In this document: positions 1 through 8,248 of the stretch, one piece after another | Layout: the number at the start of each line of letters is the position of its first letter | How positions within the stretch are numbered: position 1 is the first letter of the stretch | The notes under the pieces: generated by a model | The model's database searches: none | The model's input: only the letters and a program-made list of their open reading frames with translations | Told to the model about the DNA's origin: nothing | Translations under genes and position numbers: made by a program | Source: Pollutimonas thiosulfatoxidans | Lineage (GTDB): Bacteria; Pseudomonadota; Gammaproteobacteria; Burkholderiales; Burkholderiaceae_B | Direction: 5' to 3' | Assembly: GCF_004022565.1 (NCBI RefSeq) | Contig: NZ_CP022987.1 | Coordinates: 1,798,001 to 1,862,000, forward strand | Length of the DNA stretch: 64,000 nt

Positions 1-560
1 ACATCAATACCGGCCCGCTGTTTGAACAGCTCGCCAGCCATGTGTATGGATGTACCGCTACCGGACGATGCGAAATTCAGTTCGCCAGGATTCGCCTTGG
101 CGTAATCGACCAACTCTTTGACGGTCTTGACCGGCACCTCGGGGTTGACGACCAGCACGTTGGGTACGCGCACAGCTAGGGCTACCGGGGCGAAATCCTT
201 GACCAAGTCAAAGGTCAGGTTCTTGTACAGCGTTTGATTAATGGCACTGGTAACCGCCACCATGTAAATGGTGTAGCCATCCGGCGCAGCCCTGGCCACC
301 ATATCCGTGGCAATGTTGCTGCCGGCGCCGGGGCGATTCTCGACCACCACGGGCTGACCGAGCAAGTCGCCGATTTCCTTGCCAACGATGCGGGCCACGA
401 CATCGGTGGTACCGCCAGCCGAGAATCCGACAATCATGCGGATGGGCTGCTCGGGGTACTGGGCCGACGCCGCCGGCGCAAAGCCCAGGGCACCGGCACA
501 TAACGCCATGGTCAGCGCAGTCTTGATTCGTCCCGATAACTTGAATGATGGGGTAAACAT
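1..560 (-). CDS. Bug-family tripartite tricarboxylate transporter substrate-binding protein (partial)
   Basis: Periplasmic solute-binding protein of the Bug/TctC family, which captures small organic acids for TTT-type transporters or sensing. The start is the ATG at 560, with AGGAGGACGACA just upstream. The first ~34 residues form a Sec signal peptide ending near ASA-Q, followed by the family opening YPEQPIRMIVGFSAGGTTD and later VVENRPGAGSNIA. The window cuts the 3' end, so only about 186 codons are present. It is divergent from an IclR regulator that probably controls it. The ligand cannot be read from the sequence. The family is hugely expanded in Bordetella and relatives, which supports the taxonomic guess. 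Confidence 0.93.
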   Translation of the reverse strand, partial: MFTPSFKLSGRIKTALTMALCAGALGFAPAASAQYPEQPIRMIVGFSAGGTTDVVARIVGKEIGDLLGQPVVVENRPGAGSNIATDMVARAAPDGYTIYMVAVTSAINQTLYKNLTFDLVKDFAPVALAVRVPNVLVVNPEVPVKTVKELVDYAKANPGELNFASSGSGTSIHMAGELFKQRAGID

Positions 561-576
561 TGTCGTCCTCCTGTTT

Positions 577-595
577 ATGTCCACGACATGGACAT
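577..595. promoter_or_regulatory. Inverted repeat between bug gene and IclR regulator, candidate operator
   Basis: A perfect 7-bp inverted repeat with a 5-bp spacer (ATGTCCA, cgaca, TGGACAT) lies 17 bp upstream of the divergent bug start and 63 bp upstream of the IclR start. Its position suits an IclR-dimer operator controlling both genes. That role is inferred from position and symmetry only. Confidence 0.45.
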
Positions 596-658
596 CTCTA
601 TAATTGAGCACCAATTTTTAACGACATTCCGATTTTCTCCAACACTTACGTACACGCC

Positions 659-1438
659 ATGGACACTACGCCGCTTAATGATGACGATAAACAGCAAGCC
701 GGACCGCGCACGCTCAGACGGGGCCTGCTGGTGCTGCGGGCCTTGCAGGAACACAGCGAGGTGGGCCTGAACATCACCGACCTGTCCCGCGTCACCGGCC
801 TGCAACGACCCACGGTTTATCGTCTACTTGCGGCGCTCGTCGAAAGTGGTTTTGCCCGGACCGTACCGGCCAGCAAGCGGTTCAAGGCAGTCCATGCCGG
901 GACGCTACGCCAGCACGATGAAGACCCACGGATCGCGCTGGCCTTGCCAGTCATGCAGCAGTTGGCCGCAACCACCGGTGATGCTGTCTTCCTGGTCGTA
1001 CGTGACGGTTACGAGTCGCTGAGCCTTTGGCGCGAAATCGGGCCCTACCCCGTTCAGATACTGGCCACCTTCGCTGGGAAGCGGCAGCCCCTGGGCGTGG
1101 GGTCCGGCGGCATGGCGCTGCTGGCGGCGCTGGACGACGCCAAGGTCGAACAGATCATCGTGCATAACAACATGGAACTGGAGCAATATGGCGGCATGAC
1201 CACGCGCGAGATGCGTCAACTGGTGCAGAACACACGCAGTCGGGGCTATTCGGTGGTGGGCAACTATGCCGTGCGTGGCGCGCTGGGAGTCGGTTGCGCC
1301 TTGTGCGACGCAAAGGGAGACCCCAGGCTGGCCATCAGCGTAACCGCCATTACTGAACGTATGCCCGTGGCGCGTCAGCGCGAAATCGCCGGCCTGATCC
1401 GTGCGGGGCTGAGTGAGCTGATGCCGGTTACTTGCTAG
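659..1438 (+). CDS. IclR-family transcriptional regulator
   Basis: A 259-aa one-component regulator. The N-terminal winged helix-turn-helix covers about residues 18-75 (RGLLVLRAL, then LQRPTVYRLLAAL as recognition helix). The IclR effector domain follows to the C-terminus, including the GSGGMALLAAL motif near residue 145 and GALGVGCALCD near 210, where effector-contacting residues lie. It is divergently transcribed from the Bug-family binding protein, so it probably represses or activates a catabolic cluster lying left of the window. Its 3' end overlaps the convergent mscS-like gene by 11 bp. No strong ribosome-binding site precedes the ATG. Confidence 0.95.
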   Translation: MDTTPLNDDDKQQAGPRTLRRGLLVLRALQEHSEVGLNITDLSRVTGLQRPTVYRLLAALVESGFARTVPASKRFKAVHAGTLRQHDEDPRIALALPVMQQLAATTGDAVFLVVRDGYESLSLWREIGPYPVQILATFAGKRQPLGVGSGGMALLAALDDAKVEQIIVHNNMELEQYGGMTTREMRQLVQNTRSRGYSVVGNYAVRGALGVGCALCDAKGDPRLAISVTAITERMPVARQREIAGLIRAGLSELMPVTC

Positions 1439-2264
1439 CTTCCACAATGGGCACGGCGGCATGGATTTCGCTGACGGGTATCGGCATTTTCAAACCGGCG
1501 CGCGCCAAGGCCTGCATGGCATTGCGATAGAGGTCAAAACGCAAGGTCCAGTAATTCGCGGAAGCGACCCAGACCCGCATATTGACGATAGTGGTGCTTT
1601 CCCGGTAGTCGATCACCATAACTTCGGGCTTGGGCGTAGGCAGCACATATTGATGCGATTCGATCAAGGCGGCCAGTTCGCGTAAAGCCAGCTCCAGGTC
1701 GTCGCCATAGCGCACGGCGACCTCGACGTCCAGGCGACGTGTCGCATTGCGGCTGTAATTGATGATGGGGTTGTTCCATACGAGGCTATTGGGCAAAGTC
1801 AAATGCACGCCGTCGAACTGAATCAAACGGGTCAGGAACAAGCCAACCTCGGCTACGGTGCCATCGCCTTTTCCAACGACCGAAATATATTCACCGGCTC
1901 GTAACGGCCGCAGTGCCAGCAACATGATCCCGGCGGCAATGTTCTGCAGGGTGCCTTGCAAGGCCAAGCCGATGGCCAGTCCGGCTGCCCCAAGCACAGT
2001 GATGATGCTGGCCGTCTGAACGCCAAACCTCGCCAGGACGGCGATCAGGACGAAGACGCGTATCGACCATACCGTGACCGTATACAACATCGGCACTATA
2101 GTGGGGTCGACTCGCGCAGAGCGGCCCGCCAACTTGCGCACGCCGCGCCCAGCCAGGGAAGACAGCGCCCAGCCCACGACCAGCGTAACGATCGCGACAA
2201 TCAGGTTGAACGCGAGATATTCGAGGGCAGGCATCTGGGCCCGCATAGCGGCTAGGGTTTCCAC
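1428..2264 (-). CDS. Small-conductance mechanosensitive channel (MscS family)
   Basis: A 278-aa inner-membrane channel that opens under membrane tension to release osmolytes. Two N-terminal transmembrane segments (about 18-38 and 62-82) are followed by the pore helix TM3, rich in Gly/Ala (VLGAAGLAIGLALQGTLQNIAAG, about 93-115). The cytoplasmic beta domain then carries the hallmark LTLPNSLVWNNPIINYSR near 158. The length matches E. coli MscS (286 aa). It stands alone and is convergent with the IclR gene. Its promoter lies in the ~210-bp gap to the small membrane-protein gene. Confidence 0.95.
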   Translation of the reverse strand: METLAAMRAQMPALEYLAFNLIVAIVTLVVGWALSSLAGRGVRKLAGRSARVDPTIVPMLYTVTVWSIRVFVLIAVLARFGVQTASIITVLGAAGLAIGLALQGTLQNIAAGIMLLALRPLRAGEYISVVGKGDGTVAEVGLFLTRLIQFDGVHLTLPNSLVWNNPIINYSRNATRRLDVEVAVRYGDDLELALRELAALIESHQYVLPTPKPEVMVIDYRESTTIVNMRVWVASANYWTLRFDLYRNAMQALARAGLKMPIPVSEIHAAVPIVEASK

Positions 2265-2433
2265 CGTGCAATTATCCTGTTAAGACCAACAGGAAATTCT
2301 ACCTGCTTATCCACTGCCTCTGTGGACAAGTCCGCGGATAAGATCAGCACTACTCAAAGAAGTCCTTACAGGACGGGCACTTGCGGCGGGCGGGCAAAGA
2401 TTGCCCAGCGCGCTCGCCTGCTTTCTGGAGCTT

Positions 2434-2463
2434 AGTATCCATCCGGCGTACCGGATGGATACT
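2434..2463. repeat. Perfect 13-bp inverted repeat with 4-bp loop
   Basis: The two 13-base arms (2434-2446 and 2451-2463, core ATCCATCCGG) pair perfectly around CGTA. It lies 15 bp beyond the stop of the 48-aa membrane protein on the minus strand. It could terminate that transcript, although no T-run follows on either strand. The rest of the 2265-2477 gap shows only the likely mscS promoter region. Confidence 0.6.
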
Positions 2464-2477
2464 GATGCGTCGCAGCG

Positions 2478-2624
2478 CTAGACGCCACGACCGCTAATAA
2501 GCCGCACCAGAACCAGCACCACGGCGACCACAATAAGAATGTGTATGAAGCCGCCTATGGTGTAGGACGTGACCAGGCCGAGTAGCCATAGAACAAGAAG
2601 TATTACTGCGACGGTATAAAGCAT
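2478..2624 (-). CDS. Small hydrophobic protein, Lmo0937-like
   Basis: A 48-residue protein that is almost entirely membrane-spanning: MLYTVAVILLVLWLLGLVTS, then YTIGGFIHILIVVAVVLVLV, ending RLISGRGV. This two-helix layout with the TIGGFIHILLV stretch is typical of the Lmo0937/DUF5670 small-membrane family, common in stress-associated loci. The ATG at 2624 has AGGAAGG just upstream. The function is unknown. It is followed on the same strand by the hairpin at 2434-2463 and preceded by a glycine-zipper lipoprotein gene, so both may belong to an envelope-stress cluster. Confidence 0.85.
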   Translation of the reverse strand: MLYTVAVILLVLWLLGLVTSYTIGGFIHILIVVAVVLVLVRLISGRGV

Positions 2625-2662
2625 AGGGCCTTCCTTTCTTAGTAGAGAGATTAGTGTTTGTA

Positions 2663-2878
2663 TTATTTGCTGGCTTCGTGGCCGACTACGCCGCCCACTG
2701 CCGCTCCGCCTAAAGTGCCCAGCGTGCTACCACCGGTCAACACGGCGCCGCCGACAGCACCCACCCCGGCCCCGATGGCGGTGTTCTTTCCTTGCCGCGA
2801 CATACCGCTGCAAGCACTCAGGCTGATCAGCACAGTGACAATGACGGCGCTGCTTGCGAGTCGTTGAGTCGTTTTCAT
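2663..2878 (-). CDS. Glycine-zipper outer-membrane lipoprotein (OsmB-like)
   Basis: A 71-aa lipoprotein. The signal peptide ends in the lipobox LSAC (Cys23). The mature part is a glycine-zipper, GAGVGAVGGAVLTGG then GTLGGAAVGGVVG, typical of the 2TM glycine-zipper family that includes OsmB. Such proteins sit in the outer membrane and respond to osmotic or envelope stress; no enzymatic role is expected. It is 38 bp upstream of the 48-aa membrane-protein gene on the same strand and divergent from the PRC-barrel gene. An SD-like AAGGGG lies upstream of the ATG. Confidence 0.88.
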   Translation of the reverse strand: MKTTQRLASSAVIVTVLISLSACSGMSRQGKNTAIGAGVGAVGGAVLTGGSTLGTLGGAAVGGVVGHEASK

Positions 2879-3031
2879 CTATTTACCCCTTATTAAATGA
2901 GAACGGCAGCGAGCTGCCAGGTTCCGCCGGGTACAGAGCAAGAAGCGTGCCCGCCAGACAAAAATACATGTGTGGCACGCCGATTGCTGTCGGCCTTGTG
3001 ACCCAATTTGGTCGATTACCTGGAGATCACT

Positions 3032-3568
3032 ATGAAAAAATTCGTTGCTATCGCTGTATGCACCTTCCCCCTGGCTCTTGGCACCGCGGCCTTTGCGCAG
3101 ACTACAACACCGGGCGCCGGAGCCGGCGCCGGTGGCGCAGCTACGACACCGGGCACGGCGACACCGGCACCCACCACGCCTCCCGCGACTGGCGCCGCAC
3201 CCGCAACCCCCGGCATGGGCGCCGGCAGCGCAGCGCCTGCGGCCCCGGGTATGGGTGCCGACGGCGCAGCGCCCCAAGCCGAGCCGACCGAGGCAATCAG
3301 TGGCTGGAGCGTCAAAGACAGCATCATGGGCAAGCCCATTGTCAACGAGAATGACGAGAAGATCGGCGATGTGAATGACGTTGTCCTCGCGTCCGATGGC
3401 AAGGCGGCCTACTTCATTGTCGGTGCCGGCGGCTTCCTGGGCATGGGCGAACGCGATGTCGCCATCCCTTACCAGGAAATCACTCAATCTGGCGAAGACA
3501 AGCTGGTCCTGAAGGGCTACACCAAGGATCAGTTGAAGGCCCTGCCCCGAGTCGAGGTGGCCAAGTAA
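3032..3568 (+). CDS. Exported PRC-barrel domain protein
   Basis: A 178-aa secreted protein. The start is MKKFVAIAVC at 3032, with GGAG eight bases upstream; an upstream in-frame codon at 3008 would bury the signal peptide and is rejected. The signal peptide ends at AFA-Q (about residue 22). Residues 24-90 are a low-complexity Ala/Gly/Pro/Thr linker. The C-terminal half is a PRC-barrel (SGWSVKDSIMGKPIVNEND, DVVLASDGKAAYFIVGAGG, VAIPYQEI). PRC-barrels bind partners or RNA and here probably act in the envelope. The divergent 153-bp gap to the lipoprotein gene should hold both promoters. Confidence 0.9.
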   Translation: MKKFVAIAVCTFPLALGTAAFAQTTTPGAGAGAGGAATTPGTATPAPTTPPATGAAPATPGMGAGSAAPAAPGMGADGAAPQAEPTEAISGWSVKDSIMGKPIVNENDEKIGDVNDVVLASDGKAAYFIVGAGGFLGMGERDVAIPYQEITQSGEDKLVLKGYTKDQLKALPRVEVAK

Positions 3569-3576
3569 TCAGGCGT

Positions 3577-4698
3577 ATGGACCTTCCCCGCGCGGCCGGT
3601 GTGCCGCTCGTGCTGGTATATCCCGCGCGGGAAACCGAACCCGAGCACGAGAAACAAATACTGATGCGGCTGGGCGAACGCCTGGCCGCACTGCTCCGAG
3701 GCGAGTTCGGTGGCCTGTATCAACAACAGGATTATGGTTCCAGGCCACGATACCTGATCCCTACTGACACGCTCATCGGCCTGCAACAGGCGAACCATCT
3801 GGGCGTGTACAGCGACGCCGACCTTTTTGGCGGCGTCGCCCCTTTTTCCTTCATGCCCACCAAAGCGATCACTCACGCCCTGCATGGCCCGCAAGCCTGG
3901 GCACCCCCCGGTTGGTCTCGCGACTTTTCCGCTGCCGTACACGATAGCGTCTTGCCTGGATACACCGTTTTCAGCATTGATGATGCACGCTTGGCCGGCG
4001 CACAGTTGCTCAAGCATGGCAGCGCCAGGATCAAGCCGGTTCATGCTACGGCTGGGCGGGGGCAGCAACGTGTATCGACGGTGGCGGAATTGGAATCCGC
4101 ATTGCGGGACATGGATACCACTCGACTGGCCGACTGTGGACTGGTTATCGAAGAGAACCTGGTCGACGTGATCACCTACAGCGTCGGCCAAGTCCGCGTC
4201 GCAGGCATGATTGCCAGCTATGTCGGCACCCAGCGGTTGACGCAGGACAATCAAGGCGAATGGGTGTACGGCGGCTCGGACCTGATCGTGGCGCGCGGCG
4301 GCTACGACGCACTCATGACACTAAATCTGGAAGAACCCTTCAAGGTCGCGGTTGCGAAGGCGCGAATTTACGATGCTGCGGCTGACCGTTGCTTTCCGGA
4401 TTTTTTCGCCTCACGCCGCAACTACGACGTTGCCAGCGGTCGCAACGATAGCGGTGAATTTCGCTGTGGGGTTCTGGAACAATCATGGCGCACTGGGGGG
4501 GCCAGCAGTGCCGAGGTTGCGGCGCTGGAAGCCTTCGCTGCAGACCCGGCGCTGCAAGCGGTCAAGGCGACAACCATCGAGCTTTTCGGCACCGACGCGC
4601 CCGCCCCTACCGGAGCCATCCAAACTTATAACGGCAGCGATCCCCAAATTGGGCAGCTGAGAAAATACGTGAAGGTTGAGACCTATGGGCACCACTAG
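3577..4698 (+). CDS. DUF3182 family protein (ATP-grasp-like)
   Basis: A 373-aa protein of the DUF3182 family, recognised from the order VYPARETEPEHEK, PTDTLIGLQQA, SDADLFGGVAPFSF, KPVHATAGRGQQRV and VIEENLVDVITYSVGQV. The arrangement of a Lys in a glycine-rich loop (RIKPVHATAGRGQ, about 151-163), a later Glu-Glu-Asn and the N-terminal domain resembles ATP-grasp ligases. A ligase role is an inference and the substrate is unknown. It begins 8 bp after the PRC-barrel stop and overlaps the following alpha/beta hydrolase by 14 bp, so the three are probably one operon. Confidence 0.88.
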   Translation: MDLPRAAGVPLVLVYPARETEPEHEKQILMRLGERLAALLRGEFGGLYQQQDYGSRPRYLIPTDTLIGLQQANHLGVYSDADLFGGVAPFSFMPTKAITHALHGPQAWAPPGWSRDFSAAVHDSVLPGYTVFSIDDARLAGAQLLKHGSARIKPVHATAGRGQQRVSTVAELESALRDMDTTRLADCGLVIEENLVDVITYSVGQVRVAGMIASYVGTQRLTQDNQGEWVYGGSDLIVARGGYDALMTLNLEEPFKVAVAKARIYDAAADRCFPDFFASRRNYDVASGRNDSGEFRCGVLEQSWRTGGASSAEVAALEAFAADPALQAVKATTIELFGTDAPAPTGAIQTYNGSDPQIGQLRKYVKVETYGHH

Positions 4699-5443
4699 CG
4701 CAAAAGTCGAAATCCTCGTTGAAGAAGAACGCCTGGCGGGCACTTTCCTTGCGCCGCAGTCCAAAGTGCCCGGCGTACTGTTCGTACACGGTTGGGGCGG
4801 TAGCCAGGAGCGCGATCTGGAGCGCGCGCGCGGCATCGCTGGCCTGGGCTGCGTGTGCCTGACTTTTGACCTGCGCGGCCACGAAAAAGGTTCGGCCCGC
4901 CAGCAAACCGTAACGCGCGAAGACAATTTGCGCGACATCATCTCTGCCTACGACCTGCTGGCCCAGCACCCGGCGATCGACACCAGTGCCATAGCGGTGG
5001 TAGGCACCAGCTACGGCGCTTACCTGTCGACCATACTGACCACCTTGCGTCCGGTGAAGTGGCTATCGCTGCGCGTTCCTTCGCTATACCGCGACGCGCA
5101 ATGGACGCTGCCCAAACGCCGCTTGAACCGCGAGGACCTCGCCGTGTATCGCGGCGCACCGGTTACCCCTGAAGAAAATCGCGCCCTGGCAGCATGCGCC
5201 GGGTTTTCCGGAGACGTCTTGCTGGTGGAATCAGAGCATGACCACCTCGTGCCGCACGCCACCATCATGAGCTATCGCGCCGCCTTCAGGAATTCGCATT
5301 CGCTTACGCACCGCGTTGTGGACGGTGCCGACCACGCATTGACGCACAAGGCAAGCCAGGAGGCTTACACCTCGATACTGGTAGGGTGGATTACCGAAAT
5401 GGTGGTTGGCGCCCGAGTCGGGAAGCGATACGGAGTATCGTAG
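4685..5443 (+). CDS. Alpha/beta-fold hydrolase
   Basis: A 252-aa serine hydrolase. The start ATG at 4685 (MGTTSAK) is preferred over the in-frame TTG at 4676, as GAAGG lies just upstream. It shows the oxyanion HGWGGS (about 36-41), the nucleophile elbow GTSYG (Ser near 106), a plausible acid in VESEHDHLVP and the catalytic His in GADHALT near the C-terminus. The pattern matches dienelactone-hydrolase/esterase-like enzymes; the substrate is unknown. It overlaps the DUF3182 gene by 14 bp, which suggests coupled translation. Confidence 0.9.
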   Translation: MGTTSAKVEILVEEERLAGTFLAPQSKVPGVLFVHGWGGSQERDLERARGIAGLGCVCLTFDLRGHEKGSARQQTVTREDNLRDIISAYDLLAQHPAIDTSAIAVVGTSYGAYLSTILTTLRPVKWLSLRVPSLYRDAQWTLPKRRLNREDLAVYRGAPVTPEENRALAACAGFSGDVLLVESEHDHLVPHATIMSYRAAFRNSHSLTHRVVDGADHALTHKASQEAYTSILVGWITEMVVGARVGKRYGVS

Positions 5444-5484
5444 ACCTCTCTTGATTTACGGGTCGACGACCCCACCTAGGCCTA

Positions 5485-6471
5485 ATGATTCCTTTCTCCG
5501 TACTAGATCTTGCCCCCATCAACGAAGGCAGCGACGCCGCCGCGTCCTTTCGCCATACGCTGGAAATCGCGCAACACAGCGAGAAGTGGGGCTACAAGCG
5601 CTACTGGATGGCCGAACACCACGGCATGCCCGGTATTGCCAGTGCGGCAACCGCCGTCCTGATCTCGCATGTGGCAGCAGGCACATCGACCATACGCGTG
5701 GGTGCTGGCGGCATCATGTTGCCGAACCACTCTCCGCTGGTCATCGCCGAACAGTTCGGCACGCTCGAGTCACTGTACCCCGGGCGCATCGACCTCGGTC
5801 TGGGACGCGCCCCCGGGTCGGACCAGATCACTGCACGGGCACTGCGCCGCAACCTGTCGTCAGACGCCGATGAGTTCCCGCGCGATGTTCTCGAGCTAAT
5901 GGACTATATGTCGGACGAGCCGCGGCAAAACGTATTGGCGGTGCCTGGCAAGGGGCTGAATGTACCCATATGGATACTGGGCTCCAGTCTTTTTGGCGCG
6001 CAGTTGGCTGCGGCACTTGGCCTGCCCTACGCCTTTGCGTCGCACTTTGCTCCCCAACAAATGATGCAGGCTGTCCAGCTTTATAAAAACACATTCAAAC
6101 CGTCAGTTCACCTGGACAAGCCCTATGTCATGTTGGGCTTCAATGTGTTTGCTGCCGACACCGACGACGAAGCGCAGTATCTTGCGACCTCATGGCAGCA
6201 ATCTTTCGTCAATCTTCGCAGTGGTCGGCCTTCCAGGCTACCGCCCCCCGTACGCGGCTACATCGACCAACTGGGCCCAGGCGCCCAGGACCTGCTGGCG
6301 CACGTGCTGTCTTGTTCGGCCATCGGCGCACCGGCAACCGTGGCAGATCAGTTGAAGGCCTTTATCACTCAGACAGGCGCTGACGAGCTGATGATTACCT
6401 CCAATATGTTCGACCACGCTGCCCGTCTACGTTCGTACGAGATCACCGCGCAAGTTCGCGAGTCGCTGTAA
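5485..6471 (+). CDS. Luciferase-like (LLM class) flavin-dependent oxidoreductase
   Basis: A 328-aa cytosolic FMN-dependent monooxygenase-fold protein. Family hallmarks are PFSVLDLAPINEG at the N-terminus, the RYWMAEHHGMPG motif near residue 40, IRVGAGGIMLPNHSPL near 72 and SLYPGRIDLGLGRAPG near 94. These match the MsnO8/YhbW-like branch. The substrate is not assignable. It sits 41 bp after the hydrolase and 11 bp before yggS on the same strand, so it may be co-transcribed with them. Confidence 0.93.
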   Translation: MIPFSVLDLAPINEGSDAAASFRHTLEIAQHSEKWGYKRYWMAEHHGMPGIASAATAVLISHVAAGTSTIRVGAGGIMLPNHSPLVIAEQFGTLESLYPGRIDLGLGRAPGSDQITARALRRNLSSDADEFPRDVLELMDYMSDEPRQNVLAVPGKGLNVPIWILGSSLFGAQLAAALGLPYAFASHFAPQQMMQAVQLYKNTFKPSVHLDKPYVMLGFNVFAADTDDEAQYLATSWQQSFVNLRSGRPSRLPPPVRGYIDQLGPGAQDLLAHVLSCSAIGAPATVADQLKAFITQTGADELMITSNMFDHAARLRSYEITAQVRESL

Positions 6472-6482
6472 AGTATGAGGCT

Positions 6483-7232
6483 ATGACAGAAGATAGCTCC
6501 ATCGCAGCGCGCCTCGCGCAAATCCAACAACGCATCAGCCAGGCCGCAGTACGCGCGGGCCGTGCAGCAGACGCCGTTAGGCTGCTGCCAGTCAGCAAAA
6601 CCTTTGGCGAAGCAGCCATCCGGGAAGCCGTTCAAGCCGGGGTGCGCCGCTTTGGCGAGAACAAGGCCCAGGAAATCCGCAGCAAGTACGAGCCCCTGGC
6701 TGATTGCGATATCGAATGGATCATGATCGGGCATCTTCAAACCAACAAGGCCAAAGATGTCGCCCGCATGGCGGCCGAGATTCAATCGCTCGATCGCATC
6801 GAACTGGCCATCGCACTGGAAAAACGGTTGCAACAAGAAGGCCGGCAAATCGACGCCCTGGTTCAAATCAAGACGTCTACAGAGCCCACGAAATACGGCC
6901 TGCCCCCGGGCGAACTGCCTGATTTCCTGCGCCGCGTAGCAGACGAAGCGCCCAGCCTGCGCATACAGGGCCTGATGACGCTGGCCATCAACGAAGCCAA
7001 CGACGAGGCCGTGCGTGCATGCTTTCGCAACCTCAGAGAGCTGCGTGATCGCACGCGCGATCTGGACTTGCCGGGTGTGCAGCTGGATCGCTTGTCCATG
7101 GGCATGAGCGGCGACTTCGAGATTGCCATCGAGGAAGGCTCGACCGAGGTACGGATCGGCACCGCCATTTTTGGCGGGCGCGTGTATAACGACGATTACT
7201 ACTGGCCGGAGGGTGTAAAGAAGGCTCCGTAG
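6483..7232 (+). CDS. YggS family PLP homeostasis protein
   Basis: A 249-aa pyridoxal-5'-phosphate-binding protein (PLPBP/COG0325) that buffers PLP and affects amino-acid and vitamin B6 balance. The PLP-binding lysine is K39 in LLPVSKTFG, followed by RRFGENKAQE and IGHLQTNKAK. Family signatures at the C-terminus are LSMGMSGDFEIAIEEGSTEVRIG and the end of the single TIM barrel. Length is normal for the family. It starts 11 bp after the flavin oxidoreductase. yggS is usually chromosomal housekeeping, so this segment is core genome. Confidence 0.96.
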   Translation: MTEDSSIAARLAQIQQRISQAAVRAGRAADAVRLLPVSKTFGEAAIREAVQAGVRRFGENKAQEIRSKYEPLADCDIEWIMIGHLQTNKAKDVARMAAEIQSLDRIELAIALEKRLQQEGRQIDALVQIKTSTEPTKYGLPPGELPDFLRRVADEAPSLRIQGLMTLAINEANDEAVRACFRNLRELRDRTRDLDLPGVQLDRLSMGMSGDFEIAIEEGSTEVRIGTAIFGGRVYNDDYYWPEGVKKAP

Positions 7233-7259
7233 GGCCGCCGCTTGGGCCCGTCTTCCTTT

Positions 7260-8123
7260 TCACCTGGCGTATCGCTTGGCTCCTGCGACACACACCACAG
7301 CACCCAGGGTGGCTACCAGCATCGTCCAGCTTACCTGTTCATGAAGCAGCAGTGCCGCCAGGCCCAGCCCCATGAATGGCTGCAGCAACTGAAGTTGTCC
7401 GACTGCCGCGATACCTCCTTGTGCCAGGCCGTGATACCAGAAAACGAACCCGATCAGCATGCTGAAAAGTGCAACGTAGGCCAGGCCTATCCATGCCGGC
7501 CCGCCAACATGCTCGAACGACGCAGGCATAGTCAACAAGGTGATCGGCAGCATGAGGGGCAAGGACAACACCAAGGCCCAACTGATGACTTGCCAGCCGC
7601 CCAGCCTGCGGGACAAGCGGCCGCCTTCCGCATACCCCAGGCCGCAGACAACCACAGCGCCCAGCATCAGCAAATCGCCCTCAGGAGAGGCCTGGATACC
7701 GCCCATCGCCGCGTAACCGACAACGAAGGCAGCCCCAACGGTCGAGAACAGCCAGAAGACTGGCCCGGGGCGTTCGCCACTACGCAAAACAGCAAAGATG
7801 GCCGTGCATAGCGGCAGCAGCCCCACGAAAACTATCGAGTGGGCAGACGTGATGTATTGCAGCGCCAATGCGGTCAACAGCGGGAAGCCAACCACAACGC
7901 CCAGTGCCGTGATTGCCAGCGCTTGCACATCAGTCATCTTCGGTCGAGCTTGCCTAAGCAGCAGCAGAAGCGCCAGGCCAAGCAAGCCGGCGATGGTCGC
8001 CCGTGCGCCGGTGAGAAATATTGGGTCAAGATCAGCCACTGCTACGCGGGTAGCCGGCAGCGATCCGGCAAAAATCACCACTCCGATAAATCCGTTTATC
8101 CAACCGCTCGTTGTTTTTTTCAT
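7260..8123 (-). CDS. EamA/DMT-family transporter
   Basis: A 287-aa inner-membrane permease with ten predicted helices in two EamA repeats (first about residues 5-125, second about 140-280). The start is the ATG at 8123 (MKKTTSGWINGF), with AAAAGG six bases upstream; a longer start at 8165 lacks a ribosome site. Typical sequences are TRVAVADLDPIFLTGARA and GFVFWYHGLAQGGIAAVGQLQLLQPF. The substrate is probably a metabolite or amino acid, not predictable. It is convergent with yggS. Its first codons (ATGAAAAAA) contain the octamer recorded as a possible integration site at 8116-8123. Confidence 0.93.
   Translation of the reverse strand: MKKTTSGWINGFIGVVIFAGSLPATRVAVADLDPIFLTGARATIAGLLGLALLLLLRQARPKMTDVQALAITALGVVVGFPLLTALALQYITSAHSIVFVGLLPLCTAIFAVLRSGERPGPVFWLFSTVGAAFVVGYAAMGGIQASPEGDLLMLGAVVVCGLGYAEGGRLSRRLGGWQVISWALVLSLPLMLPITLLTMPASFEHVGGPAWIGLAYVALFSMLIGFVFWYHGLAQGGIAAVGQLQLLQPFMGLGLAALLLHEQVSWTMLVATLGAVVCVAGAKRYAR
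8116..8123. other. TTTTTCAT octamer, candidate attachment site of the mobile element
   Basis: Tn4371-family elements are reported to integrate at the octamer TTTTTCAT. This copy coincides with the start codon of the EamA gene. It is the copy nearest to the boundary between core genes and the mobile region starting with MazEF. The other end of the element is outside the window, so the pairing cannot be tested here. Confidence 0.25.
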
Positions 8124-8248
8124 CGCTACCTTTTGGAGTTTTCTCCCGTCGAATGGCAGCGGCATTAGTCGAGGCCCACCTCAGCGGCGGGATCCTTTAG
8201 CGCGAGGCGTTGGCGTGCCATAGCAATAAGATCCCGGTCCAAGCCTTG

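Noticed and set aside
2434..2463. Classical intrinsic terminator
   Set aside because: The stem is perfect but no T-run follows on either strand, so it is listed as a repeat only.
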